Below are positions 1 to 4,756 of a stretch of DNA of 37,073 nucleotides, in pieces; the first letter of the stretch is position 1, and each line of letters begins with the position of its first letter. Position numbers and translations under genes: made by a program. The stretch lies in the IMG/VR virus record IMGVR_UViG_3300037246_001242, positions 1 through 37,073 of that record; one strand, written 5' to 3'. Source of the DNA: a virus. The notes under the pieces are model-generated. The model saw only the letters and a program-made list of their open reading frames with translations, ran no database searches and was not told the DNA's origin.

Positions 1-42
1 TTCTGTATGTTCTGTACCGTTAGGCCGAAATTCTGGGTATGT

Positions 43-71
43 GGGGGTGGGTCCAAGAAAGGGGGTCAGGG
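43..71 (+). other. G-tract cluster, possible G-quadruplex
   Basis: Runs of three to five G occur at 43-47, 49-51, 61-65 and 69-71, with another at 35-37. Four tracts separated by 1, 9 and 3 bases fit a G-quadruplex pattern on the + strand. The stretch lies upstream of the first promoter and holds no convincing gene. Function is unknown; it may simply be G-rich sequence at the window edge. Confidence 0.3.
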
Positions 72-149
72 ACTCCCACTGGCCCGACCGAGGGTAGTAC
101 CCCTGGGCCTTAATGGGTATCGTCTCAAGGACATTCTTTAAGATTGTGC

Positions 150-177
150 TTGCATTATGGCCTGAGTATGGTATACT
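150..177 (+). promoter_or_regulatory. sigma70-type promoter P1
   Basis: A -35 box TTGCAT (150-155) and a -10 box TATACT (172-177) are separated by 16 bases. The transcript would start near 184 and lead into the small gene at 215. The 20 bases from the -10 box on (172-191) recur exactly at 924-943 in promoter P2, so the two promoters share an initiation region and probably a regulator. Confidence 0.75.
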
Positions 178-191
178 ATGTATAGTCAATA
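172..191 (+). repeat. repeated promoter/operator block, copy 1
   Basis: The 20-mer TATACTATGTATAGTCAATA is identical at 924-943. It contains the dyad ACTAT-GT-ATAGT (175-186), two 5-base arms about a 2-base centre, overlapping the -10 box. A protein bound here would block RNA polymerase, so an operator is a reasonable inference. Confidence 0.6.
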
Positions 192-214
192 ACAATTTAA
201 TAGGAGGATATGAT

Positions 215-391
215 ATGACATTAAAACAAGCAATTAGAAAAGCCAAAGAAATGAACCAAAAGTATGGCCGTACATACTTAGTGAGTAAAACCCTGACATT
301 GGGCTTTCGTGTAGATTCTGACCTGTATTGCTCCTGCTGGCCAAAAATAATTTGGGAAAACATAAAAGTATATAGGCTAATTTGTACATAA
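215..391 (+). CDS. small early phage protein, unknown
   Basis: A 58-residue protein beginning MTLKQAIRKAKEMNQKYGRT. The start at 215 is chosen because AGGAGG lies at 202-207, seven bases upstream, and promoter P1 lies just before it; the longer frame back to 113 would run through the promoter. The N-terminal half is a basic amphipathic helix; the C-terminal half has two close cysteines (CSC) and aromatic residues. This style of short protein (LKQAIRKAKE start) is common in phage early regions, but I recognise no family. It is the first gene of the left-end cluster and is probably transcribed alone, since a strong hairpin follows at 408-431. Confidence 0.6.
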   Translation: MTLKQAIRKAKEMNQKYGRTYLVSKTLTLGFRVDSDLYCSCWPKIIWENIKVYRLICT

Positions 392-407
392 CCACACCCC
401 ACCACCC

Positions 408-431
408 AGGCCGGGCAAGATTACCCGGCCT
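408..431 (+). terminator. GC-rich hairpin after the first gene
   Basis: Perfect 8-base stem AGGCCGGG (408-415) / CCCGGCCT (424-431) with an 8-base loop. It lacks a following T run, so it is a weak or Rho-assisted terminator candidate. The preceding C-rich stretch (ACCACACCCCACCACC) resembles the one before the hairpin at 2884. Confidence 0.45.
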
Positions 432-475
432 ACACTTCTATCCAATACCCTACTATTCCCATAGGGATTGTGGTG

Positions 476-494
476 GTGTAACGATTCGTTACAC
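476..494. promoter_or_regulatory. 19-base perfect palindrome, putative operator
   Basis: GTGTAACGATTCGTTACAC has two 9-base arms around one central base. This length and symmetry fit a dimeric helix-turn-helix repressor or initiator site. No cognate regulator can be named. Confidence 0.5.
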
Positions 495-526
495 TTATGG
501 GGTCTGAACGACCTATAACACGCGCA

Positions 527-553
527 CACTAATACGCACTAATCACATTAGTG
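527..553. repeat. CACTAAT boxes, two direct and one inverted
   Basis: CACTAAT occurs at 527-533 and 537-543, and its reverse complement ATTAGTG at 547-553; the last two form a 7-base dyad around CAC. Another ATTAGTG lies at 766-772. These spaced boxes look like protein-binding sites. Confidence 0.4.
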
Positions 554-588
554 TTTTCGCGAGTTTGAACTCACTGCTATATAAACCC

Positions 589-656
589 AAAGTATATATT
601 ATAACATTGATACTTTATATCATTGATACTTATCTATATGTTATAATATATACTTT
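589..656. repeat. 17-base inverted repeat enclosing 11-base direct repeats
   Basis: AAAGTATATATTATAAC (589-605) is the exact reverse complement of GTTATAATATATACTTT (640-656). The spacer holds CATTGATACTT twice (605-615 and 621-631, 16 bases apart). Fifteen bases of the right arm recur at 856-870. The arrangement is typical of iteron-type initiator sites in an AT-rich unwinding region; that role is inferred. Confidence 0.6.
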
Positions 657-855
657 CACTTTACTACCGTATAAGTATAGAATAGGGTACTAACTAATGT
701 TATATAATGAGCATTAGTATGGCATACGTTAAGTACTGGTTTTAGCGGTGGGTTAGCGTGTACCCATTAGTGTGATTTGGCCTCGGATCGGCCTCGGTTT
801 GGCCTGGATCATGGTCCCGGCTGGGTTTTTGGTTCTGTTCTGTCATGTATAAATA

Positions 856-870
856 TTATAATATATACTT
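856..870 (+). repeat. third copy of the AT-rich box
   Basis: TTATAATATATACTT matches 641-655 exactly. It is followed by a degenerate copy around 882-894 and then directly by promoter P2, which links the repeat family to this promoter. Confidence 0.5.
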
Positions 871-900
871 ACATAAATGTATAAATATATACTTTTATAC

Positions 901-929
901 TTGCAATGTATCGGTTTGTGTGTTATACT
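901..929 (+). promoter_or_regulatory. sigma70-type promoter P2
   Basis: TTGCAA (901-906), a 17-base spacer and TATACT (924-929). It drives the genes from 967 on. It shares the exact 20-base block 924-943 with P1, including the ACTAT-GT-ATAGT dyad at 927-938. Confidence 0.75.
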
Positions 930-943
930 ATGTATAGTCAATA
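924..943 (+). repeat. repeated promoter/operator block, copy 2
   Basis: Identical to 172-191. The flanking spacers and the downstream leaders differ, so the conservation is confined to the -10/initiation region. That argues for a regulatory site rather than a recent large duplication. Confidence 0.6.
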
Positions 944-966
944 GAGTTTAACTGAAAGGGTTTGAT

Positions 967-1227
967 ATGAAGTTCAAAGAATTAGTAATTAATGAGATGT
1001 TTGAATTCGACCGTTCAGGTTTGCCGCTCTGTCATGGACTAAAACATGGACCGTGGATAAAAATATCGGCACGCAAATACATTCATAATGAGTATACCCG
1101 TATTGAATACCGTATTGGGGCTATCAATGTAAAGGTAGAAAAACCCAAACCAGTATGCACTCCGATTGACTTCTTGAATCCAGCAGATCGGCAACGAATT
1201 GAGGTATATCAAGCTAATAGACAATAA
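967..1227 (+). CDS. small phage protein, unknown
   Basis: An 86-residue protein with no recognised domain. AAAGGG six bases before the ATG and the context TTTGATATG support this start; promoter P2 lies just upstream. It is rich in charged residues and tyrosine and contains the segment KFKELVINEMFEF near the N-terminus, a pattern I associate loosely with small phage proteins of unknown role. Its stop codon overlaps the start of the structured element 1226-1278, so the 3' end of its message would fold into that hairpin. Confidence 0.65.
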   Translation: MKFKELVINEMFEFDRSGLPLCHGLKHGPWIKISARKYIHNEYTRIEYRIGAINVKVEKPKPVCTPIDFLNPADRQRIEVYQANRQ

Positions 1228-1278
1228 ACTCCATAACCGACAGCCGTCAAGGATAGACGGCTCAAGGTTATGCAGTTT
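1226..1278 (+). ncRNA. structured intergenic element, copy 1
   Basis: Nested complementary segments: AAACT (1226-1230)/AGTTT (1274-1278), ATAACC (1233-1238)/GGTTAT (1266-1271) and AGCCGTC (1242-1248)/GACGGCT (1256-1262). A second element at 1500-1556 has the same order of stems with different bases in the apical stem. Each starts on the stop codon of one small gene and lies before the next. It has no T run, so it is probably a structured mRNA element, processing signal or attenuator. Confidence 0.55.
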
Positions 1279-1306
1279 AACAGAGTTTAACTAAAGGGGA
1301 TATGAT

Positions 1307-1501
1307 ATGTTATACCAAAAAGCAAAAGTCGAAAACGGTCAATTAGTAATTACTGAGATAAAGGTGATTGACCAAAGCAAGTTAACCAATGATTGCTGGC
1401 TAATACAATTTGATGGCTTATTAGCTTGTGAGACATGCGAAGTCAAAGATACACCGGAATGTGGCAGCCAGGCAATACGCAAACAGCTACTAAAGCAATA
1501 A
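1307..1501 (+). CDS. small phage protein, unknown, cysteine-containing
   Basis: A 64-residue protein. AAAGGGGA at 1293-1300 and the GATATG context support the start. A CETC pair followed by EVKDTPEC gives three closely spaced cysteines near the C-terminus, suggesting metal binding, but I recognise no family. It lies between the two structured elements and its leader repeats the GAGTTTAACT-AAAGG block found before the genes at 967 and 4049. Confidence 0.6.
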   Translation: MLYQKAKVENGQLVITEIKVIDQSKLTNDCWLIQFDGLLACETCEVKDTPECGSQAIRKQLLKQ

Positions 1502-1556
1502 ACTCCGCAACCGAGAGCCGATTTATGTCCCTTGTCGGCTCAAGGTTATGCAGTTT
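1500..1556 (+). ncRNA. structured intergenic element, copy 2
   Basis: AAACT (1500-1504)/AGTTT (1552-1556), AACC (1509-1512)/GGTT (1544-1547) and AGCCGA (1516-1521)/TCGGCT (1535-1540). The lower stems and flanks match copy 1, while the apical stem differs by paired changes (GTC/GAC against GA/TC) and the loop is longer. Conserved pairing with changed sequence is what a selected RNA structure would show. Confidence 0.55.
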
Positions 1557-1560
1557 ATCT

Positions 1561-1588
1561 TTAACAATATCTCAATGCGTGATATGCT
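1561..1588 (+). promoter_or_regulatory. possible weak promoter
   Basis: TTAACA (1561-1566), a 16-base spacer and TATGCT (1583-1588) precede the gene at 1660. Both boxes depart from consensus, unlike the other promoters here, so this is tentative. Confidence 0.3.
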
Positions 1589-1659
1589 ATTACTTGTAGT
1601 GTTGGCATATCTGGCCAAACAGCGATTTATGGCGTTCTACAATAAATGGGAGAAATAAC

Positions 1660-1893
1660 ATGGCAATCCAAAGAAGAAAACGAAACGAATTGTTAACCAA
1701 ACAACACGACTGTTGCAACCTATGCGGCCACCACTTCTCAAGAGGACTACAAAACTGTTATGACGAAGCAACCGACACGCTGTTATGCCGCAACTGCCTA
1801 ATGCTGCTCACGTTTTTGCGCGTAGCTGTTGTGAAGGGTATGGATTTAGTTAAGGCTGCTAATTATGACATGGATAACCGGATACCAGCTTAG
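1660..1893 (+). CDS. degenerate endonuclease VII-like zinc protein (paralogue 1)
   Basis: 77 residues. Two Cys-x2-Cys knuckles (C19/C22 and C43/C46) flank a short segment containing C33-Y-D35. The layout matches the recombination endonuclease VII/HNH fold (T4 gp49-like), whose members normally have an Asp-His-Asp-His cluster before the second knuckle. Here both histidines are missing and only one aspartate remains. The protein at 4753 shows the same replacement, so this looks like a conserved variant rather than decay. It probably keeps zinc and may bind DNA or RNA; cleavage is doubtful. The start has GGGAG at 1648-1652. Family assignment is moderate, activity unknown. Confidence 0.6.
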   Translation: MAIQRRKRNELLTKQHDCCNLCGHHFSRGLQNCYDEATDTLLCRNCLMLLTFLRVAVVKGMDLVKAANYDMDNRIPA

Positions 1894-1904
1894 CCGGGTA
1901 TCGG
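1878..1904 (+). terminator. hairpin over the stop codon of the 1660 gene
   Basis: CCG-ATACC (1878-1886, one bulged G) pairs with GGTATCGG (1897-1904) across the stop codon. A T-rich stretch follows only some 20-30 bases later, so it is a weak terminator candidate. Promoter P3 restarts transcription at 1942. Confidence 0.35.
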
Positions 1905-1941
1905 CGTTACTGCTTATTATCGCTGATATTTTATTTTGTAC

Positions 1942-1970
1942 TTGCATTGTATTGAGTTATATGATATAAT
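1942..1970 (+). promoter_or_regulatory. sigma70-type promoter P3
   Basis: TTGCAT (1942-1947), a 17-base spacer and TATAAT (1965-1970). It drives the genes at 1994, 2299 and 2488. The predicted start near 1977 leaves a leader of fewer than 20 bases containing the AAGTGAGG ribosome binding site. Confidence 0.8.
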
Positions 1971-1993
1971 TTAGGTAGAAAGTGAGGTGTGAT

Positions 1994-2284
1994 ATGGGCT
2001 TAGAAATAGAATATAGGAATAGAACAAACGGGAACGGTCATTTTTTCGATGTTGATACTATGAGATTTTTCAAGTCTCATATTGGAGCAGTAGGCAAAAA
2101 AGGAGATATTTGGTTCTTTATAACATCAGAAAAACCACCACATGGGGATCGGGCCTATTGTGTTCGGAGAATGGGACTTGACGGGAATATAATTACTGTA
2201 CCCATAGATGGTGTGGGATATGGTAGTTGTTGTTCCATGACTAAGTACCAAGCCAATAAACTATTCAAAGAACTAACAAAATAA
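1994..2284 (+). CDS. small phage protein, unknown
   Basis: A 96-residue protein with no recognised domain. The start at 1994 is preferred over 1982 because AGTGAGGT sits at 1981-1988 and the GATATG start context is shared with neighbouring genes. The protein mixes beta-type segments (DIWFFITS, NIITVPID) with a basic C-terminal helix and has one CC pair. It is the first gene after P3 and is probably co-transcribed with the next two genes. Confidence 0.6.
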   Translation: MGLEIEYRNRTNGNGHFFDVDTMRFFKSHIGAVGKKGDIWFFITSEKPPHGDRAYCVRRMGLDGNIITVPIDGVGYGSCCSMTKYQANKLFKELTK

Positions 2285-2298
2285 TAAGGAGATCGGTC

Positions 2299-2478
2299 AT
2301 GGATATAGGAATCGAATATCAAACGGCAAGCATTAAAGCAATGCGAAATATGAAGATAAATAGACTACGGCAATTAGTATTGTGGGGTTACATTACGCAG
2401 CAACAGGCAAACGGGCAATATCGACAATATCTGCGTGGTGTTTTCCCAATAGGCAAGATACCAGAAATAGGAAAGTGA
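2299..2478 (+). CDS. small phage protein, unknown
   Basis: A 59-residue protein that reads MDIGIEYQTASIKAM and ends IPEIGK. AAGGAG at 2286-2291 gives the start. The middle (NRLRQLVLWGYITQQQANGQ) looks helical, with the leucine spacing of a small helical or HTH-like domain and a glutamine-rich turn; no family is recognised. Its stop overlaps the ribosome binding site of the next gene, implying co-transcription and coupling. Confidence 0.55.
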   Translation: MDIGIEYQTASIKAMRNMKINRLRQLVLWGYITQQQANGQYRQYLRGVFPIGKIPEIGK

Positions 2479-2487
2479 GGTACTGAT

Positions 2488-2853
2488 ATGAAAACAAGAC
2501 AAATCAAGTTTACAGTAATAGCCAAAAAATGGTTTGATAAGATAAACGGCAATACTTATCACTCCGTCCGATGTGTCCGGCACAGAGACAATGCTGTTGT
2601 TGTTGGTTCATTCCGTTATGGTTATGGTGAACACTACAAGCAGACAGCCTTAGATGAGATGTTCGATGCGGGATGGTTCAAGAATTTTACCCGCCCTGTT
2701 TTGGCCAACGCTCAAAGTGAAAACAAATTTGAGGACGTGAGCTATACCCGTCCGACACTTTGTTTATTAGAACGTGAAAAAAACTATCCAATATTATGGA
2801 ATATGTCGGAAGGGTTAAAACGTGATTGTATAGCAAACGGCATACAAAACTAA
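2488..2853 (+). CDS. conserved-looking phage protein, unknown
   Basis: 121 residues, one of the longer unknowns on the left side. AAGTGAGGT at 2474-2481 supports the start. The first half (IKFTVIAKKWFDKINGNTYH, then VGSFRYGYGEHYKQTALDEM) has an alternating beta and aromatic pattern that I have seen in hypothetical phage proteins described only by length. No catalytic motif can be assigned. It closes the P3 unit and is followed by the terminator at 2884-2928. Confidence 0.6.
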   Translation: MKTRQIKFTVIAKKWFDKINGNTYHSVRCVRHRDNAVVVGSFRYGYGEHYKQTALDEMFDAGWFKNFTRPVLANAQSENKFEDVSYTRPTLCLLEREKNYPILWNMSEGLKRDCIANGIQN

Positions 2854-2883
2854 CCACACCACACCACACCACTTCAACCAGGG

Positions 2884-2928
2884 CCGCAACAGGTACGGAG
2901 AAAAAAACTTGTTGCGGTCTCATTTTTT
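2884..2928 (+). terminator. Rho-independent terminator
   Basis: CCGCAACA (2884-2891) pairs with TGTTGCGG (2910-2917) around an A-rich 18-base loop, followed by TCTCATTTTTT. It ends the P3 unit and immediately precedes promoter P4. The upstream tract is rich in CCACACC repeats. Confidence 0.65.
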
Positions 2929-2930
2929 AC

Positions 2931-2959
2931 TTGACTTGTTGGTGGGGATATGTTATACT
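2931..2959 (+). promoter_or_regulatory. sigma70-type promoter P4
   Basis: TTGACT (2931-2936), a 17-base spacer and TATACT (2954-2959). The expected transcription start falls on or next to the ATG at 2966, so the message would be leaderless or nearly so. Confidence 0.75.
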
Positions 2960-2965
2960 TTAGAT

Positions 2966-3181
2966 ATGATTAAACAAGTAAGCGAAAAACAATTTGATAG
3001 TTTTTATGAAAAACGCAATAAGTTAAGTTTACCACCAATAACTTTTGAGGATGTTTGGAATAAAAGTAACTCTGTTATAGTTAGGAAAATCATCCAACAA
3101 AAGGTTATTGGTTTTATTGTCAATTGGGCAAGATTTTATATCGTTTTGGAGGAAGTTGAGAATGAAGTTATCAAAAGTTGA
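2966..3181 (+). CDS. small phage protein from a probably leaderless message
   Basis: A 71-residue protein (MIKQVSEKQFDSFYEKRNKL at the N-terminus). The frame could extend back to 2909, but that would run through promoter P4, so the ATG at 2966 is taken. The -10 box ends at 2959, leaving no room for a ribosome binding site, and none is seen. It contains basic and hydrophobic segments (VIVRKIIQQKVIGFIV) and no recognisable family. It overlaps the next gene by 20 bases, and GGAGG at 3149-3153 inside it serves that gene. Confidence 0.5.
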   Translation: MIKQVSEKQFDSFYEKRNKLSLPPITFEDVWNKSNSVIVRKIIQQKVIGFIVNWARFYIVLEEVENEVIKS

Positions 3182-3335
3182 TATTGATAATATGGCCAAA
3201 GCCTTGTCGGATAAGCTGTTATGTTCGGTCGGGCTGAAGGATGCCAAAAGGATAGCCGCACAGGTTAAGCGGAATCTGAGGACAGAGGATAAAAGACGTG
3301 AAGCATTAAACACCCCCAGTCGGGGGTGGATATGA
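3162..3335 (+). CDS. small basic helical phage protein, unknown
   Basis: 57 residues, highly charged and mainly helical (KLSKVDIDNMAKALSDKLL, then KDAKRIAAQVKRNLR). The start at 3162 is supported by GGAGG at 3149-3153, eight bases upstream; the frame back to 3108 has no such site. The composition suggests nucleic acid or partner binding but no family is recognised. The last codons lie in the perfect hairpin 3311-3328. Confidence 0.55.
   Translation: MKLSKVDIDNMAKALSDKLLCSVGLKDAKRIAAQVKRNLRTEDKRREALNTPSRGWI
3311..3328 (+). other. perfect GC hairpin at a gene end
   Basis: CACCCCC (3311-3317) pairs with GGGGGTG (3322-3328) around the 4-base loop AGTC, inside the final codons of the 3162 gene. 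There is no T run, so it is more likely a ribosome or ribonuclease barrier than a terminator. Confidence 0.5.
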
Positions 3336-3343
3336 TAGCAATG

Positions 3344-3384
3344 AATTGAGTTCGTCCCTTGTGGTGGACGTGGTGACTTCAATT
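3344..3384 (+). other. second hairpin between genes
   Basis: The outer arms AATTGAGT (3344-3351) and ACTTCAATT (3376-3384, one bulge) enclose an inner stem CGTCC (3353-3357)/GGACG (3366-3370). The downstream sequence is TTTTC, so weak terminator activity is possible. The 69 bases between the genes at 3162 and 3405 are mostly this element. Confidence 0.4.
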
Positions 3385-3404
3385 TTCAAGAAAGTGAGGA
3401 TAAA

Positions 3405-3704
3405 ATGAAAGTTAAGAATATAACAGGTAAGACAGGACGTGCAATAGCTAACCAGTTTATAATAGAAGATGCTGGTCATGGGGCAAACGGAAATTTTCTA
3501 AGCAGACGAGTATTTCAAAGTTATGAAAGCGTTATCGCTGTAATAACTGTTTGGGAAGATGGAACACGTATTGAGCTTGATCAAAATAAATGGGACTACT
3601 CCAAAACTACTGGTAAGTATCGCAACCAGTTTTTAGGTGAAACCAAACGAGAAACCGAAAAGAAAATCAAGTCTGGTGAATATGTCTTGACAAACCTTAA
3701 TTAA
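3405..3704 (+). CDS. conserved small phage protein, DUF8033-like
   Basis: 99 residues. The C-terminal part, with WDYSKTTGKYRNQFLGE and then a KKIKSGEY segment ending in VLTNLN, matches my memory of a small conserved phage family annotated only as a domain of unknown function (DUF8033). The N-terminal half includes ANQFIIEDAG and a SYES-VIAVIT strand. AAGTGAGGA before the ATG supports the start. No biochemical role is known to me. It belongs to the run of genes that share the AAGTGAGG leader. Confidence 0.6.
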   Translation: MKVKNITGKTGRAIANQFIIEDAGHGANGNFLSRRVFQSYESVIAVITVWEDGTRIELDQNKWDYSKTTGKYRNQFLGETKRETEKKIKSGEYVLTNLN

Positions 3705-3743
3705 GATTTAACAGGCCAACAGGCCGGGAAGTGAGGTAATTGG

Positions 3744-3959
3744 ATGAAAGCAGAACGAGCAGAACAAAAACAGGAATTTGTACCAGTAATAGTAACACTG
3801 GAAAGTCAAGAAGAAGTGGATTCTCTTTATACAATAGGGAATCACGTGAAAATTGGTAGAGCTTTGCCCGCGTTAAGTCGTTGTTATCGTCAGTTCGCAC
3901 CTTTTGTTTCTGGTGGCGAGTATAAGCTATGGCACGACCTTGACAAAGCAATACGCTAA
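3744..3959 (+). CDS. small phage protein, unknown
   Basis: 71 residues with an acidic and glutamine-rich N-terminus and a helical C-terminal half (IGRALPALSRCYRQFAPFVS). AAGTGAGGT at 3729-3737 supports the start. No domain is recognised. Its stop codon is the first base of the outer stem of the element 3957-4036, the same stop-on-stem arrangement seen after the genes at 967 and 1307. Confidence 0.55.
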   Translation: MKAERAEQKQEFVPVIVTLESQEEVDSLYTIGNHVKIGRALPALSRCYRQFAPFVSGGEYKLWHDLDKAIR

Positions 3960-4036
3960 ACCCGCAAGCAACGGTCAACTGCAACGTCCGAGCGTTAGAG
4001 GTCGTGACTACCGGACGGTCAGAGTTTATGGGTTTA
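3957..4036 (+). ncRNA. structured intergenic element, possible third member
   Basis: TAAACCC (3957-3963) pairs with GGGTTTA (4030-4036), and an inner stem GTCCG (3986-3990) pairs with CGGAC (4012-4016). It begins on a stop codon and leads into a GTTTAACTGAAAGG leader as the elements at 1226 and 1500 do, but the stems differ and the loops are larger. Membership of the same family is tentative. Confidence 0.4.
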
Positions 4037-4048
4037 ACTGAAAGGAAT

Positions 4049-4210
4049 ATGGTGGAACATAACTATCTAATACTATCAGCACGTTTAACAGAACTGGAAA
4101 TGACTTGTTTGGCGTATTGTCAAATATGTAATGATTGCGCAGCCGATGGCGAATGTGAGCTACAAGAACGGGCGGCTAATATTATTGCAGAAAATACAAA
4201 TAAGACTTGA
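4049..4210 (+). CDS. small cysteine-containing phage protein, unknown
   Basis: 53 residues if the ATG at 4049 is used. The spacing to GAAAGGA (4040-4046) is short, and an alternative ATG at 4028 has no ribosome binding site, so the start is uncertain. The middle contains C-x2-C-x3-C and a later Cys (CQICNDCAADGEC), a compact zinc-binding pattern on an otherwise helical protein. No family is recognised. Promoter P5 overlaps its final codons. Confidence 0.5.
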   Translation: MVEHNYLILSARLTELEMTCLAYCQICNDCAADGECELQERAANIIAENTNKT

Positions 4211-4235
4211 CAAGGGGTTTCGGTTATGGTATAAT
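4207..4235 (+). promoter_or_regulatory. consensus sigma70 promoter P5
   Basis: TTGACA (4207-4212), a 17-base spacer and TATAAT (4230-4235): both hexamers and the spacing match consensus exactly. It begins within the end of the previous gene and precedes the run of overlapping genes from 4263 to at least 5037. It is the strongest promoter in the window by sequence. Confidence 0.85.
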
Positions 4236-4262
4236 ATGGGGAATGAATAGGAGAACTAAAAT

Positions 4263-4424
4263 ATGAAAGACTATCAACACGGTGTAATTTTTTGTAAATG
4301 TTCTACACGTATGCACTGTAAAGGACACCATTTTAAGATTTTTGAAGGAACACCAAAAAAGAAACGTTGTCCAAATTGTAATAAGAATCGCCCAGTAATG
4401 GTGCTAAGGAGAAAGAAAAAATGA
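4263..4424 (+). CDS. small zinc-ribbon-like protein
   Basis: 53 residues. Contains CKC, then C-K-G-H-H, then C-P-N-C (residues 36-39), enough for one zinc site, and a very basic tail ending RRKKK. GGAG at 4250-4253 gives the start, and consensus promoter P5 lies just upstream, so it should be strongly expressed. It overlaps the next gene by 4 bases (ATGA). Zinc-ribbon with a basic tail suggests nucleic acid binding; no family is recognised. Confidence 0.6.
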   Translation: MKDYQHGVIFCKCSTRMHCKGHHFKIFEGTPKKKRCPNCNKNRPVMVLRRKKK

Positions 4425-4756
4425 AAAAGAAAAGAACACTTAACCAAACATGGGTACTATGTCTCAGGATGTGGCGGTGGATTGCTAAGGTGTGGCAAAC
4501 TCCGCGTTATAGGCGATATGATGTTATTGTACTCAAGGATATGTGGCTTAGGAAAAACGGTTTTCGTTATATACGGGCGGATTGTTTTTTCTGTGATTAT
4601 AAAGGAAGTGACCTGTGCTGTGACCAGGCTTGCCTCGGATCACTTGTTAATCCTGAATTTAACTGTTGTAATGATGATTATAACTATGTACACAAACCAG
4701 TCGAGTTTTACAAAGAACTCCTGCGGTTAAACCGAATACGAAAGGCCAAGAAATGA
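4421..4756 (+). CDS. cysteine-rich phage protein, unknown
   Basis: 111 residues with a basic tryptophan-rich N-terminus, a middle cysteine cluster and a lysine-rich tail. The cluster contains CFFC, CC, a single C and CC in about 35 residues (DLCCDQACLGSL and ECNN-like NCCNDD), suitable for two metal sites. The pattern resembles anonymous cysteine-rich proteins of large environmental phages. It overlaps its neighbours by 4 bases on each side, so it is translationally coupled in the P5 operon. Function unknown. Confidence 0.6.
   Translation: MKKKRTLNQTWVLCLRMWRWIAKVWQTPRYRRYDVIVLKDMWLRKNGFRYIRADCFFCDYKGSDLCCDQACLGSLVNPEFNCCNDDYNYVHKPVEFYKELLRLNRIRKAKK

Larger units (their letters stand above)
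392..966. other. gene-free repeat-rich region, candidate origin/control region
   Basis: No convincing gene is present in these 575 bases. It holds, in order: a GC hairpin (408-431), a 19-base perfect palindrome (476-494), repeated CACTAAT/ATTAGTG boxes (527-553), an AT-rich core with a perfect 17-base inverted repeat (589-605 and 640-656) flanking two 11-base direct repeats, three GGCCT boxes (779-786, 790-797, 801-807), a third copy of the AT-rich box (856-870) and promoter P2 (901-929). AT-rich iteron-like boxes beside palindromes and an early promoter are typical of phage replication origins or regulatory regions. The role is inferred from layout only. Confidence 0.5.

Noticed and set aside
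779-807. GGCCT triple as an IS end or recombination site
   Set aside because: Only three short GC boxes; no transposase or target duplication nearby, so it is listed only as part of the control region.
3029-3382. 117-residue - strand frame across the small genes at 2966 and 3162
   Set aside because: No ribosome binding site; overlaps two + strand genes with promoter P4 or a GGAGG site and the hairpins.
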